A stretch of 64,000 bases of DNA from Portibacter lacus (GTDB lineage: Bacteria; Bacteroidota; Bacteroidia; Chitinophagales; Saprospiraceae). The stretch lies in contig NZ_JAJNKA010000021.1 in assembly GCF_021533215.1 (NCBI RefSeq), positions 1 through 64,000 of the forward strand, in the 5' to 3' direction. The notes beneath the pieces were generated by a model. The model saw nothing but the letters and a program-made list of their open reading frames with translations, was not told the DNA's origin and made no database searches. Position 1 is the stretch's first letter. Each line of letters starts with the position of its first letter. The position numbers were made by a program, and so were the translations under genes. Positions 9,582 through 17,941 of the stretch are shown in pieces.

Positions 9582-12071
9582 ATGAAAAAACTGCTACTAT
9601 TAATTGCAATATGCTCCATTTCTACTTCTGCTTTTTCACAATTCCCCATGGGTGGTTTTGGAAAGAAAAAAGAAGCGATCAAAGGGTTTATCGCAGGTGA
9701 ATTAATTGATTCTATTACCAAACAACCTGTTGCCTATGCGACGATCGTATTAAAGAAAGAAGGGAGTGATAAAGAGGTCAATGGTGTATTAAGTGAAGAT
9801 AATGGAAAGTTCAGACTTTCTGACATTCCTGCTGACAAGTACGATATGTATATTTCTTTCTTGGGCTATGATGAAAAAGTGATACAAGTTGAAACTACAC
9901 CAGCCAAGCCAGATCTCAATGTAGATCCTATTTTTCTTAAGCCGGCTAATTATGTACTTGATCAAGTAGAAATTACGGACCAGAGAGCTCTAACCGAGAT
10001 TAAAGTTGACAAGCTCGTATTCAATGCGGAGCAAGATGCTTCGATTTCTGGAGGAGATGCAACGGAAGTTTTAAGAAAAGTACCGCTACTATCTGTTGAT
10101 TACGATGGTAATGTTTCCTTAAGAGGATCTCAGAATCTAAGAATTCTTATTAATGGAAAGCCATCAGGTATGTTCTCGAGTAACGTAGCTGACGCATTAA
10201 AAATGATTCCTGCAGATGAAATTAAGCAAGTCGAAGTAATTACGACACCTTCTGCAAAATATGATGCGGAAGGAGCTGGTGGAATTATTAATATTATCAC
10301 TAAGAAGAAAACTGCAGATGGATACAGTGGATCGGTAAGTGCTTCTGTAGGAAACAGACAGAACAACGCTACTGCAAGTCTTAATGGTGCGAAGGGTAGA
10401 TTCGGAGTAAATGCTAACGGGTCTGTATTCTATTCTAATCCAGCTGATGCCATTAACACATTCAAAAGAGTAGATACCATCAACAGCTTACAAAGAGTTC
10501 TAGAGCAAAATGGAACCACTAATAATACGCGATTAGGATTTAGAGGAACGGCGGGAATGTTCTATGATTTCAATGCTTATAACAGTTTGAATACTTCCTT
10601 CTCGACAAGAGGATTTAGTTTTAATTCTGATGGAACATTAGATGGCTCATTAACCGATCCTATTTTCAATAATGGCTATAATTTCACCAGAACTTCTGGC
10701 GGAGTAAATGGAAGATCTGGTTATGATTGGTCTACAGACTACAAAAAGACATTTGAAGAAAAGGATAGAGAATTCACACTTGCATTTCAACTAAGTGGTG
10801 ATCAGAATGATGCGGACAACAATATTCTTCAGACGTATACAAACGGCATTTTCCCAACACGGGATGAATTAATCTACAATGATGGAGACAACTTAGAAAC
10901 CACTTTCCAAGCTGATTATGTTCATCCATTTGCGAATGCAATGAAACTAGAAGTAGGTGCGAAAACCGTATTGAGAAATATAGACTCCGATTATACTTAT
11001 AGCATTAAGAATAATGGAAGTTACCAAATAGACCAAGCTAGATCGAATGCTTTTAATTATAACCAAAATGTTGTTGCAGGTTATGCGTCATTGACCTTTT
11101 TAATTAAGAAGTTTTCAGTAATAGCAGGTGTACGTTATGAAAGAACGTCAATAGCAGGAGACTTCGAAGAGGGGCAGGAAACAGTGAAACCAGACCCTTA
11201 TCAGAATATCCTTCCTAACCTGATTATTTCTAGATCGTTAAAGAATTTCCAAACGTTGAAATTGAGTTACAATCAAAGAATACAGAGACCGAGTTTGATT
11301 TATATTAATCCATTTCAGAATAGTGTAGATAGTCTGAATATTCAAGTAGGTAACCCTACTTTAACTCCAGAGATTGTTCATCAAGTAGATCTTTCATACA
11401 ATACTTTCATCAAAGGTTTTGGAATATTTTCTTCATTGTACTACAAATACACAGAAGATATTATTCAACAATTGCTAGCGATCAATGCTAACGGAGTTGG
11501 ATTTAACACCTTTGAAAATGTAGGTATAAATAATTCAGTTGGTTTAAACATCTTCGCTACGAAAAATGTGAATGCATTTACCTTGAGAGGTGGGTTCAAC
11601 TTAGGTACCTTTAATTATAGCTCTAAGTTAGCAGAAGTTGCTGTTACGAATCCAAAAGGATATGAATACAATGTGAATTTCGGAGGAACGGTTAATCTTC
11701 CTAAAGACTTTAAAATTGACTTTTTTGGATTCTTTAGATCTCCACGATTTACGATTCAAGGGAAACAACCTAACTTCTCTATCTACGGACTTGGTATTAA
11801 GAAAGAATTTCCAAAAATTAAAGCAAGCTTAGGGATTAGAGTGATCGAACCATTTAATGAATACAAGTACTTTAATTCTAATCAAAGTGGAAATGGATTC
11901 AACCTAGAAAGTAGCTTCGGAATACCTTTCCGTTCTGTGGGTGTAAGTTTTGATTACCGATTTGGAAACTTGAAATTCAAAGAAAGAAAGACTTCCATCA
12001 AGAATAATGACTTGTTACAAGGAGGTGATGGTCAGCAACAAGGCGGTGGAGCCACAGGTGGCGGAAACTAG
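9582..12071 (+). CDS. TonB-dependent-receptor-like outer-membrane beta-barrel protein
   Basis: A large exported protein of about 829 residues. A signal peptide (MKKLLLLIAICSISTSAFSQ) is followed by a carboxypeptidase-regulatory-like beta-sandwich (about 35-115: AGELIDSITKQPVAYATIVL), then a plug-like segment (QRALTEIKVDKLVFN, VLRKVPLLSVDYDGNVSLRG, EIKQVEVITTPSAKYDAEGA followed by GGIINIITKK), and a long C-terminal barrel with alternating aromatic strands. It resembles the OMP_b-brl_3 group and lacks nutrient-specific hallmarks. The C-terminal tail is Gln/Gly-rich. Start at 9582 gives a clean signal peptide; ATG 9564 adds six residues. It stands alone and ends at a strong terminator. Confidence 0.9.
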   Translation: MKKLLLLIAICSISTSAFSQFPMGGFGKKKEAIKGFIAGELIDSITKQPVAYATIVLKKEGSDKEVNGVLSEDNGKFRLSDIPADKYDMYISFLGYDEKVIQVETTPAKPDLNVDPIFLKPANYVLDQVEITDQRALTEIKVDKLVFNAEQDASISGGDATEVLRKVPLLSVDYDGNVSLRGSQNLRILINGKPSGMFSSNVADALKMIPADEIKQVEVITTPSAKYDAEGAGGIINIITKKKTADGYSGSVSASVGNRQNNATASLNGAKGRFGVNANGSVFYSNPADAINTFKRVDTINSLQRVLEQNGTTNNTRLGFRGTAGMFYDFNAYNSLNTSFSTRGFSFNSDGTLDGSLTDPIFNNGYNFTRTSGGVNGRSGYDWSTDYKKTFEEKDREFTLAFQLSGDQNDADNNILQTYTNGIFPTRDELIYNDGDNLETTFQADYVHPFANAMKLEVGAKTVLRNIDSDYTYSIKNNGSYQIDQARSNAFNYNQNVVAGYASLTFLIKKFSVIAGVRYERTSIAGDFEEGQETVKPDPYQNILPNLIISRSLKNFQTLKLSYNQRIQRPSLIYINPFQNSVDSLNIQVGNPTLTPEIVHQVDLSYNTFIKGFGIFSSLYYKYTEDIIQQLLAINANGVGFNTFENVGINNSVGLNIFATKNVNAFTLRGGFNLGTFNYSSKLAEVAVTNPKGYEYNVNFGGTVNLPKDFKIDFFGFFRSPRFTIQGKQPNFSIYGLGIKKEFPKIKASLGIRVIEPFNEYKYFNSNQSGNGFNLESSFGIPFRSVGVSFDYRFGNLKFKERKTSIKNNDLLQGGDGQQQGGGATGGGN

Positions 12072-12097
12072 TCAAAACTAGATCATTAAGAAATTAT

Positions 12098-12136
12098 AAA
12101 ACCTGTGTAGAATTAACGTTCTGCACAGGTTTTTTT
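12098..12136 (+). terminator. Strong terminator after the barrel gene
   Basis: 15-base arms (12098-12112 and 12119-12133, built around AAAACCTGTG/CACAGGTTTT, one G-T pair) with a six-base loop TTAACG, then T residues. It lies 27 bases after the stop codon. Confidence 0.9.
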
Positions 12137-12172
12137 ACTTAATGAGACTTTACGCTCAAGTATGATATTCCT

Positions 12173-12582
12173 TTACTTAGCATCCATTAATTCTTCGAAG
12201 TCATTAGGAAATACAAAGACTGAAACCTTATCTACAAGATCTGCATAGGCTAATGCTGTATTCAACTGAATGAAGTATTTATAGTCTTTTTTGGACTTCA
12301 GAATGAGAATTATTCCAGGTTTCCTATTCGTCTGAACAGCATACCATAAAGCTTGACCTATCGATTCCTTCCACTTATTCGCCAGTCGATTTCGAATGCA
12401 TATTCTTCCGTCAGAAGATCTATTCGTCCACTTTCCACTGAATATTCTCTTTCACCACCGATGAGCTCTTGAATATAATCAGAATAGTCACCTTCAGAAT
12501 AAGATTGAGATTGGCCAAGTAAATTTGTTGCGACGAAAACGAGTATAGAGAATAGACCTAGCTTAAAGAATGTTACCTGCAT
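12173..12582 (-). pseudogene. Frameshifted exported protein of a PD-(D/E)XK-like conserved family
   Basis: The 5' part reads as a signal peptide (MQVTFFKLGLFSILVFVATN) and continues through SGRIDLLTEEYAFEIDW. At 12381-12384 the frame breaks: one missing G in a GG pair (TGG-CGA instead of TGG-GCG). In the -1 frame the protein resumes smoothly as ANKWKESIGQALWYAVQTNR, then PGIILILKSKKDYKYF and ends DFEELMDAK at 12173. The joined sequence matches my recollection of a small conserved family with the pattern R-x-D-x-L-T-x-x-Y-A-x-E-x-D-x-x-x-K-W, which looks like a nuclease-type core. It is either a real mutation or a sequencing error in a short homopolymer. Alternative start at 12618. Confidence 0.75.
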
Positions 12583-12646
12583 AATCGTAATTGATTTGTA
12601 GTCATTGAGGCAATTCAAGTGAGAAAAATTGACCTAAATAAATAGC

Positions 12647-13108
12647 CTATTTTTCTGCGTTCACTATTTTTAATTCCAGACTATTAATACCCATCAGTGG
12701 CTCTACTCTATTAAATTGTTCTATCTCAATGATGTGCTTACCAGCCTCTTTGAAGAACACTCTATTTTGGAGTAAAATGCTTACCGTACAATTGGTACCA
12801 GAGCACTTGCCTTCCCATTGATCAAGATCATCAGCTAACTGAAGTGAAACTTGATCTGTAATTTTTTCTCCTGATGGAAATGTGGTGTGAATCTTAACGT
12901 ATGTATTCTCATATACGTAATCAATAGAGTGATCCACATCTAAGATAAGATCGAAATATGTTTCTAAATCATCAACATTAAATTCGAACGTAGCGGGCGT
13001 GTCATACTCCCATCCACTACTAGGAATAGCATAGGATTGCTTGTAATAAACATCGTTATTACAAGCAATCAAAAATACAAGAAGAGAAAAACCTATCCAT
13101 TTTCTCAC
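12647..13108 (-). CDS. gldH: Gliding motility lipoprotein GldH
   Basis: A 153-residue lipoprotein with lipobox Cys16 (LLVFLIAC). The mature part matches Gld[21 protein letters not shown] near the N-terminus and [20 protein letters not shown] with [12 protein letters not shown] at the C-terminus. GldH is needed for gliding and the linked type IX secretion machinery in Flavobacterium. The start overlaps the dnaJ stop by 4 bases (dnaJ ends at 13105), so it is the last gene of a grpE-dnaJ-gldH transcript. That linkage to chaperone genes is probably only positional. Confidence 0.9.
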   Translation of the reverse strand: MRKWIGFSLLVFLIACNNDVYYKQSYAIPSSGWEYDTPATFEFNVDDLETYFDLILDVDHSIDYVYENTYVKIHTTFPSGEKITDQVSLQLADDLDQWEGKCSGTNCTVSILLQNRVFFKEAGKHIIEIEQFNRVEPLMGINSLELKIVNAEK

Positions 13109-14265
13109 TTGAAATAATCTTTCATTTTTTCAAAAAATCCTTTTTCTGACTTACCAGGCATTGGCTTGAAATTAGGCATATCTCGCAATCTCTCCATCAG
13201 CTCCTTTTCCTCTGCATTCATCGTCTTAGGTGTCCAAAGATTCACATGAATCAGCTGGTCTCCCTTACCATAATCCTGAACAGAAGGTAATCCTTTCCCT
13301 CTTAATCTCAAGATCTTTCCTGCTTGAGTTCCTGCTGGAATTTTAATCTTCACTTTTCCACCTAAGGTCGGTACTTCTACTGAAGTTCCAAGTGCCGCGT
13401 CTGCAAAGTTCAAGAATAAATCGTAGATGATGTTCTGACCATCTCTTGCTAAATCTTCATCTTCTTTAACTTCGATGCTGATTAACAAGTCACCTGAAGG
13501 ACCACCGTTTTTACCAGCGTTACCTTTTCCTCTCATCGACAATTGCATGCCATCTTCTACTCCTGCAGGGATATCTATTTCCAGTGTTTCACTTTCATAG
13601 TTTCTTCCCTCACCTTTACAAGTGTTACAGTTAGCAGTGATCACTTGACCTGTTCCAGAACAGGTAGGACAAGCTGTTGTTGTCTGCATATGACCTAAGA
13701 AAGTACTTCTTACTTGTCTTACATATCCACTACCTTGACATGTTCCACATGTTTTCTGCGAAGAGCTATCTTTCGCTCCACTTCCACTACAAGTCTTACA
13801 ACTTACTTGTTTCTTTACCTTAATTTTTTTCGTGACTCCTGCTTCTACTTCTTGGAGGGATAAAGAAACCTTAATTCTAAGGTTAGACCCTTTCTGGCCT
13901 CTAGCTCTAGTCCTTGAGCCACCTCCTCCACCACCGAAAAAAGATTCAAAAGGACTTCCACCATCACCGAATATATCTCCAAACTGAGAAAAAATATCTT
14001 CTACAGTTCTTCCGCCACCTCCGCCGAAGCCTCCATTATTGCTTACACCAGCATGGCCGAATCTATCATATCTAGCCTTCTTATCTTCATCACTTAAAAC
14101 TTCATAAGCCTCTGCTGCTTCTTTGAACTTTTCTTCAGCTTCCTTATTCCCAGGGTTCTTATCCGGGTGAAACTGCATAGCAATTTTCCTATATGCTTTC
14201 TTTATTGTTCCAGTATCAGCTGACTTATCAACGCCTAGAATTTCGTAAAAATCTCGTTTTGCCAT
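13105..14265 (-). CDS. dnaJ: Chaperone protein DnaJ
   Basis: J-domain co-chaperone that stimulates DnaK ATPase and delivers unfolded substrates. The 386-residue chain has a J domain (1-70, HPD motif in [11 protein letters not shown]), a Gly/Phe-rich linker (about 75-125), four CxxCxGxG zinc repeats ([32 protein letters not shown], about 150-215) and two C-terminal substrate-binding domains ending with [18 protein letters not shown]. It is a complete type I DnaJ. It follows grpE by 6 bases in the same transcript. Confidence 0.98.
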   Translation of the reverse strand: MAKRDFYEILGVDKSADTGTIKKAYRKIAMQFHPDKNPGNKEAEEKFKEAAEAYEVLSDEDKKARYDRFGHAGVSNNGGFGGGGGRTVEDIFSQFGDIFGDGGSPFESFFGGGGGGSRTRARGQKGSNLRIKVSLSLQEVEAGVTKKIKVKKQVSCKTCSGSGAKDSSSQKTCGTCQGSGYVRQVRSTFLGHMQTTTACPTCSGTGQVITANCNTCKGEGRNYESETLEIDIPAGVEDGMQLSMRGKGNAGKNGGPSGDLLISIEVKEDEDLARDGQNIIYDLFLNFADAALGTSVEVPTLGGKVKIKIPAGTQAGKILRLRGKGLPSVQDYGKGDQLIHVNLWTPKTMNAEEKELMERLRDMPNFKPMPGKSEKGFFEKMKDYFK

Positions 14266-14271
14266 ATTTCT

Positions 14272-14832
14272 TTATTCTCCTACTACAACTTTAGGATGTC
14301 TAATAATCTTATCATTTAACGTATAACCAGTGGTTACCGTATCTATGATTTTACCTTTCATGTCTTCAGTTGGTGCCGGAATTTTAGTAATAGCCTCATG
14401 AAACTCAGGATTAAATTCTTTTCCAGTAGACTCCATCGCTTGAAGACCTTTCGCTTTCAGTGTATTAAAAAGCTTATTATACACTAAAGAAACACCTTCG
14501 CTGAATGGCTCTGTAGAACTTTCATCTTCAGCACTTTGCTTAGCTCGTGCAAAATCATCAAGAACAGGTAACAAGTCTTCAATCGTATCTTGTGCTGCAC
14601 TTTTCATGTAATCAAGGCGCTCCTTAATGCTTCTTTTCTTGTAATTATCAAATTCCGCAAACAGCCTAAGGTATTTGTCTTTAGCTTCCGCTAATTCGAT
14701 TTCTTTCTCTTCCAATTCTTTTTTCAATTTACTATCCTTCTTAGCGCCCCAGCCTTTTCTTGGCTTTTCTTCCACGACTTCTTCCTTTCTTTCTTCTTCG
14801 TTTTCCAGATCTTCTATTTTATTTGTCATCAT
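14272..14832 (-). CDS. grpE: Nucleotide exchange factor GrpE
   Basis: Exchanges ADP for ATP on DnaK. The 186-residue protein has an acidic/basic N-terminal tail (about 1-35), a long coiled coil (KLKKELEEKEIELAEAKDKY followed by LRLFAEFDNYKKR) and the C-terminal beta domain with EFNPEFHEAITKIPAPTEDM and TGYTLNDKIIRHPKVVVGE, the family signature. It is first in the grpE-dnaJ-gldH transcript, and a possible sigma-54-like element lies 30-48 bases upstream. Confidence 0.96.
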   Translation of the reverse strand: MMTNKIEDLENEEERKEEVVEEKPRKGWGAKKDSKLKKELEEKEIELAEAKDKYLRLFAEFDNYKKRSIKERLDYMKSAAQDTIEDLLPVLDDFARAKQSAEDESSTEPFSEGVSLVYNKLFNTLKAKGLQAMESTGKEFNPEFHEAITKIPAPTEDMKGKIIDTVTTGYTLNDKIIRHPKVVVGE

Positions 14833-14861
14833 TTATAACGATTAATGTTCAACTCTAATCA

Positions 14862-14880
14862 ATGGCAATATTTTTGCCAT
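14862..14880 (-). promoter_or_regulatory. Palindromic element upstream of grpE, sigma-54-like spacing
   Basis: The sequence ATGGCAA-N5-TTGCCAT is a perfect inverted repeat. Read on the minus strand, TGGCAAAAATATTGCC places GG and GC 12 bases apart, as in -24/-12 promoters (TGGCAC-N5-TTGC). A second inverted repeat TTGGCAGA/TCTGCCAA lies just upstream on the same strand (14901-14929). Whether this is a promoter, a heat-shock operator or both cannot be told. Confidence 0.35.
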
Positions 14881-14911
14881 GTGCAATAACTTGTCAATTT
14901 GGCAGAAAATG

Positions 14912-15430
14912 TCAGATTCTGTCTGCCAATAATCGATCTAATATGTCTATTGTGGCATTTACAGAAATAATTTTCCCCTTTTCGTTTAGTAGATACTTCG
15001 TTGGAATTTCTCTTACCCCGAACTCTTTAGCAATAGGTGAAGAAAATCGATCCAGCTGAACAATGTGGTATGGCCAGATCAGTTTATCCATTTCGATCGC
15101 TCTCTTCCACTTTGATTCGTCTGTTTCGATAGCAATACTCACCACCTCAAATCCCGACGCATTTTTAAATTCCTGATCGTGATACTTCTCATATAATTTG
15201 ACCAATGATGGGTTCTCTTTTCGACAAGGTCCACACCAACTTCCCCAAAAATCAACTAAAACATACTTGCCTGATAACTCATCTATATTAAATTCTTTTC
15301 CGTCAATGAGTGTCGCTTCTATCTTCGGAATATCTTCTCCATTCCTGAATTTGGGCTTCATATAAAAATACCGAACAAGTGCATAAATTGCAAAACCTGC
15401 AATTAGTGCTATAAATAATTTATTATTCAT
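14912..15430 (-). CDS. TlpA/ResA-like membrane-anchored thiol-disulfide protein
   Basis: A 172-residue thioredoxin-fold protein with an N-terminal membrane anchor (KLFIALIAGFAIYALVRYF) and the redox motif WCGPC at Cys66-Cys69 in VLVDFWGSWCGPCRKENP. The cis-proline region is present in FGVREIPTKYLLNEKGKI. Members act as periplasmic reductants, for example in cytochrome c maturation. No cytochrome assembly genes are adjacent, so the partner is unknown. It lies 79 bases upstream of grpE on the same strand. Confidence 0.88.
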   Translation of the reverse strand: MNNKLFIALIAGFAIYALVRYFYMKPKFRNGEDIPKIEATLIDGKEFNIDELSGKYVLVDFWGSWCGPCRKENPSLVKLYEKYHDQEFKNASGFEVVSIAIETDESKWKRAIEMDKLIWPYHIVQLDRFSSPIAKEFGVREIPTKYLLNEKGKIISVNATIDILDRLLADRI

Positions 15431-15555
15431 CTAGTTATTTTATATTTTAAAGCAAATTAACGAACAATAGTTCTAAGAAAAGCATTCAACTCGTAAAGAT
15501 CTATATTTATATAGGTTGATATTTAATTTTTTAACGTATTTAAATTTTTAAAATA

Positions 15556-15756
15556 ATGGCAATATTGAAAGTGATAGAAGTACTATCAAGCTCAAAAGAA
15601 AGTTGGGAAGACGCAACAAAGAAAGCAGTAAAGAAAGCTTCTAAATCAGTAAAGAATATTCGATCTGCATATGTGAATGAAATGACAACTGTCGTTACAG
15701 ATGGAGAAGTTACTGACTTTAGAGTCAATGTAAAAATTACTTTCGAGATCGATTAG
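15556..15756 (+). CDS. Dodecin-family flavin-binding protein
   Basis: A 66-residue protein that matches dodecin, a small beta-alpha-beta-beta subunit that forms hollow dodecamers storing flavins. Landmarks are VIEVLSSSKESWEDATKKAV, SVKNIRSAYVNEM and the closing DFRVNVKITFEID. Length is typical. It stands alone with its own terminator downstream at 15836. Confidence 0.92.
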   Translation: MAILKVIEVLSSSKESWEDATKKAVKKASKSVKNIRSAYVNEMTTVVTDGEVTDFRVNVKITFEID

Positions 15757-15835
15757 TCTTCATTACAAGAAAATCAACATTGGGTAATGTGAATTACCTG
15801 AAAGATGCCTTATGTGCATCATCTCAAAAATAAAG

Positions 15836-15868
15836 AACCTTTAAACCTAGTGTTTAAGGGTTTTTTTT
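15836..15868 (+). terminator. Terminator between dodecin and the hexosaminidase gene
   Basis: Arms AACCTTTAAAC and GTTTAAGGGTT (one G-T pair), loop CTAGT, followed by a run of eight T residues. It lies 80 bases after the dodecin stop. Confidence 0.85.
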
Positions 15869-15892
15869 GGAGCATTTTACTATTTTAACATC

Positions 15893-17941
15893 ATGAAATA
15901 CACCATACTACTTTTCGCTTTTTGTTTGCTCATTTTTTCTTGCCAACAATCAGTTCCTGACAATGCTAGCTTTACCATAGTTCCTTCTCCCCAAAAGATG
16001 CTTTTACAGGGAAGTTCTAGTCTCAATCCTGAAAGCATTAATTCCTATTATTCAGAAAACAATGAAACCGTTCGAGGAATTGCTAAGCTTTTCAAAAAAA
16101 TAGAAAATGAAAAAGATAGTCCAGTAAAAATCACTATCGATGATGCTTCTAATATTAATACAGAAGGCTACCATTTAAAAATTGACAATGAAAAAATATC
16201 TATAACTGCTAAAGATAATGCCGGTGCTATGTATGGGTTAATAACTCTTTCCCAACTTATTCAAGATGCCGTAGATCAGAATGTAAACCTACCGATGGTA
16301 GATATAGAGGACTTTCCTTTATTAGCTTATCGTGCAATCCACCTTGATGTAAAGCACCATATGGAAACCTTGGATTATTATTATGAATTAATGGATCGAC
16401 TGGCAGCATACAAGATAAATGGCATCATTGCCGAAGTAGAGGACAAAATCAAGTATGTAAGACAACCTAAAGTTGCTTCCGAAGATGCACTAACCATAGA
16501 AGAGTGGGAGAAACTAAGTAAATATGCCAAAGAAAGAAATATAGAAATCAGTCCACTGGTTCAAGGAATCGGTCATGCCTCCTTCGTTCTTAAACACGAT
16601 GAATATCGCGAATTAAGAGACGATCCTGAAAGTGACTGGGCATTTAATCCGTTAGATCCGAAGACATACGAAGTTCAGTTTGATTTGTATCTGGATGCGC
16701 TAGAAGCACTACCAGATGGAAAATACCTACACATCGGAGGTGATGAAGTACACACTTCTGGTCGCCAAAGTGAAAAATCGGCATTAGAGTTACAATTAAT
16801 ATGGCTCGATAAGGTCTGTAAGTTTGCAGAAGAACAAGGAAGAATTCCTATTTTCTGGGATGATATGCCGCTAAAACATGCGAATGTATATCGCCCAATG
16901 TTTGATAGGAATATTTCACCAGAAAAGGTGGATAGTATCTGGGAAACCAATGAGCATGAGCTTGTGAAGTTTATAGACAAATTTCCAAAGAACTGCGTCT
17001 ACATGCGATGGAATTACCAAACCCCAGAAACCTACGGAAACCTAAAAGCCATGGAGTGGTTTTCTTCACATGGTTTCCAAGTAATGGGCGCAACGGCAGG
17101 CCAGACCAGATGGTCATTAATGCCGCAAAACGAAGGAAATATTTCTAATATTAGATCTTTCGCGCTTTCTTCGATTGAAAAAAACTTAGATGGGTTATTA
17201 TTAACCCTTTGGGATGATGATTCACCACATTTCGAGCTTTACATCAGAGGGATTATCGCCTTTTCTGAATATACATGGTCTGGGGACCAAAGAACTAAAG
17301 AGGAATTCAAGGAAGCTTATCGACAACGAACATTTGGCTCTGAATTTTCAGGCAATGAATATGCCTTTATCGATCGACTAGAAGGCCCCGTCGCTCACTG
17401 GAAAAATGCACTGCTTATCGAAGGGAAACAAAGAAATCAACTGCGAAAACTGGAAGATCCATTGAGCGAAGCGTCTATAGAATTGCCTAGTAAAAATGCG
17501 AAAGGAGAATGGGCTAAGAAGCATGAGAAACGGTTAGAAAATGCTCGAAAACAATTAGCCGAATTAGACACCGTGGAACAAAGAATCGCGCTACTAAAAA
17601 AAGAGTCTAATCGAAATCCTTACACCTTAGAAATGTATGAACAGGTTACTAAATTGGTACAGTTTTCCTATGAAGGATTACTGAAATTAGAGACTTATGA
17701 TCTGGCCACTGGAGATACTGAAAATGCAGCACTAGAAGACATCAAAAAAATGAATACGGACTTCGATGAATTACGTGAAAAACTAGAAACAGTCTATGCT
17801 AAAGCAAGGGTTCTTAACAAACCTGCTAACTATATCTTAGACCAAGATCACCATACTCACAATGCGAACCAATCTTTAAATTTCGACTGGCAATTTTATC
17901 CAGAGATGTTATTATTAGAAAAAATTCAAACCATAGAATAA
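15893..17941 (+). CDS. Beta-N-acetylhexosaminidase, GH20 lipoprotein
   Basis: A 682-residue glycoside hydrolase that removes terminal N-acetylhexosamine residues. A lipoprotein signal ends at Cys17 (LLIFSC). A GH20b-type N-terminal domain occupies about 25-140 (EGYHLKIDNEKISITAKDNA), and the catalytic barrel follows from about 145. The catalytic Asp-Glu pair is in HIGGDEVH (about 280-287). The C-terminal 200 residues are mostly charged helices. The next gene begins on the base after the stop codon, so it is co-translated with the SGNH esterase. The pair suggests removal of amino sugars from a decorated glycan. Confidence 0.9.
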   Translation: MKYTILLFAFCLLIFSCQQSVPDNASFTIVPSPQKMLLQGSSSLNPESINSYYSENNETVRGIAKLFKKIENEKDSPVKITIDDASNINTEGYHLKIDNEKISITAKDNAGAMYGLITLSQLIQDAVDQNVNLPMVDIEDFPLLAYRAIHLDVKHHMETLDYYYELMDRLAAYKINGIIAEVEDKIKYVRQPKVASEDALTIEEWEKLSKYAKERNIEISPLVQGIGHASFVLKHDEYRELRDDPESDWAFNPLDPKTYEVQFDLYLDALEALPDGKYLHIGGDEVHTSGRQSEKSALELQLIWLDKVCKFAEEQGRIPIFWDDMPLKHANVYRPMFDRNISPEKVDSIWETNEHELVKFIDKFPKNCVYMRWNYQTPETYGNLKAMEWFSSHGFQVMGATAGQTRWSLMPQNEGNISNIRSFALSSIEKNLDGLLLTLWDDDSPHFELYIRGIIAFSEYTWSGDQRTKEEFKEAYRQRTFGSEFSGNEYAFIDRLEGPVAHWKNALLIEGKQRNQLRKLEDPLSEASIELPSKNAKGEWAKKHEKRLENARKQLAELDTVEQRIALLKKESNRNPYTLEMYEQVTKLVQFSYEGLLKLETYDLATGDTENAALEDIKKMNTDFDELREKLETVYAKARVLNKPANYILDQDHHTHNANQSLNFDWQFYPEMLLLEKIQTIE

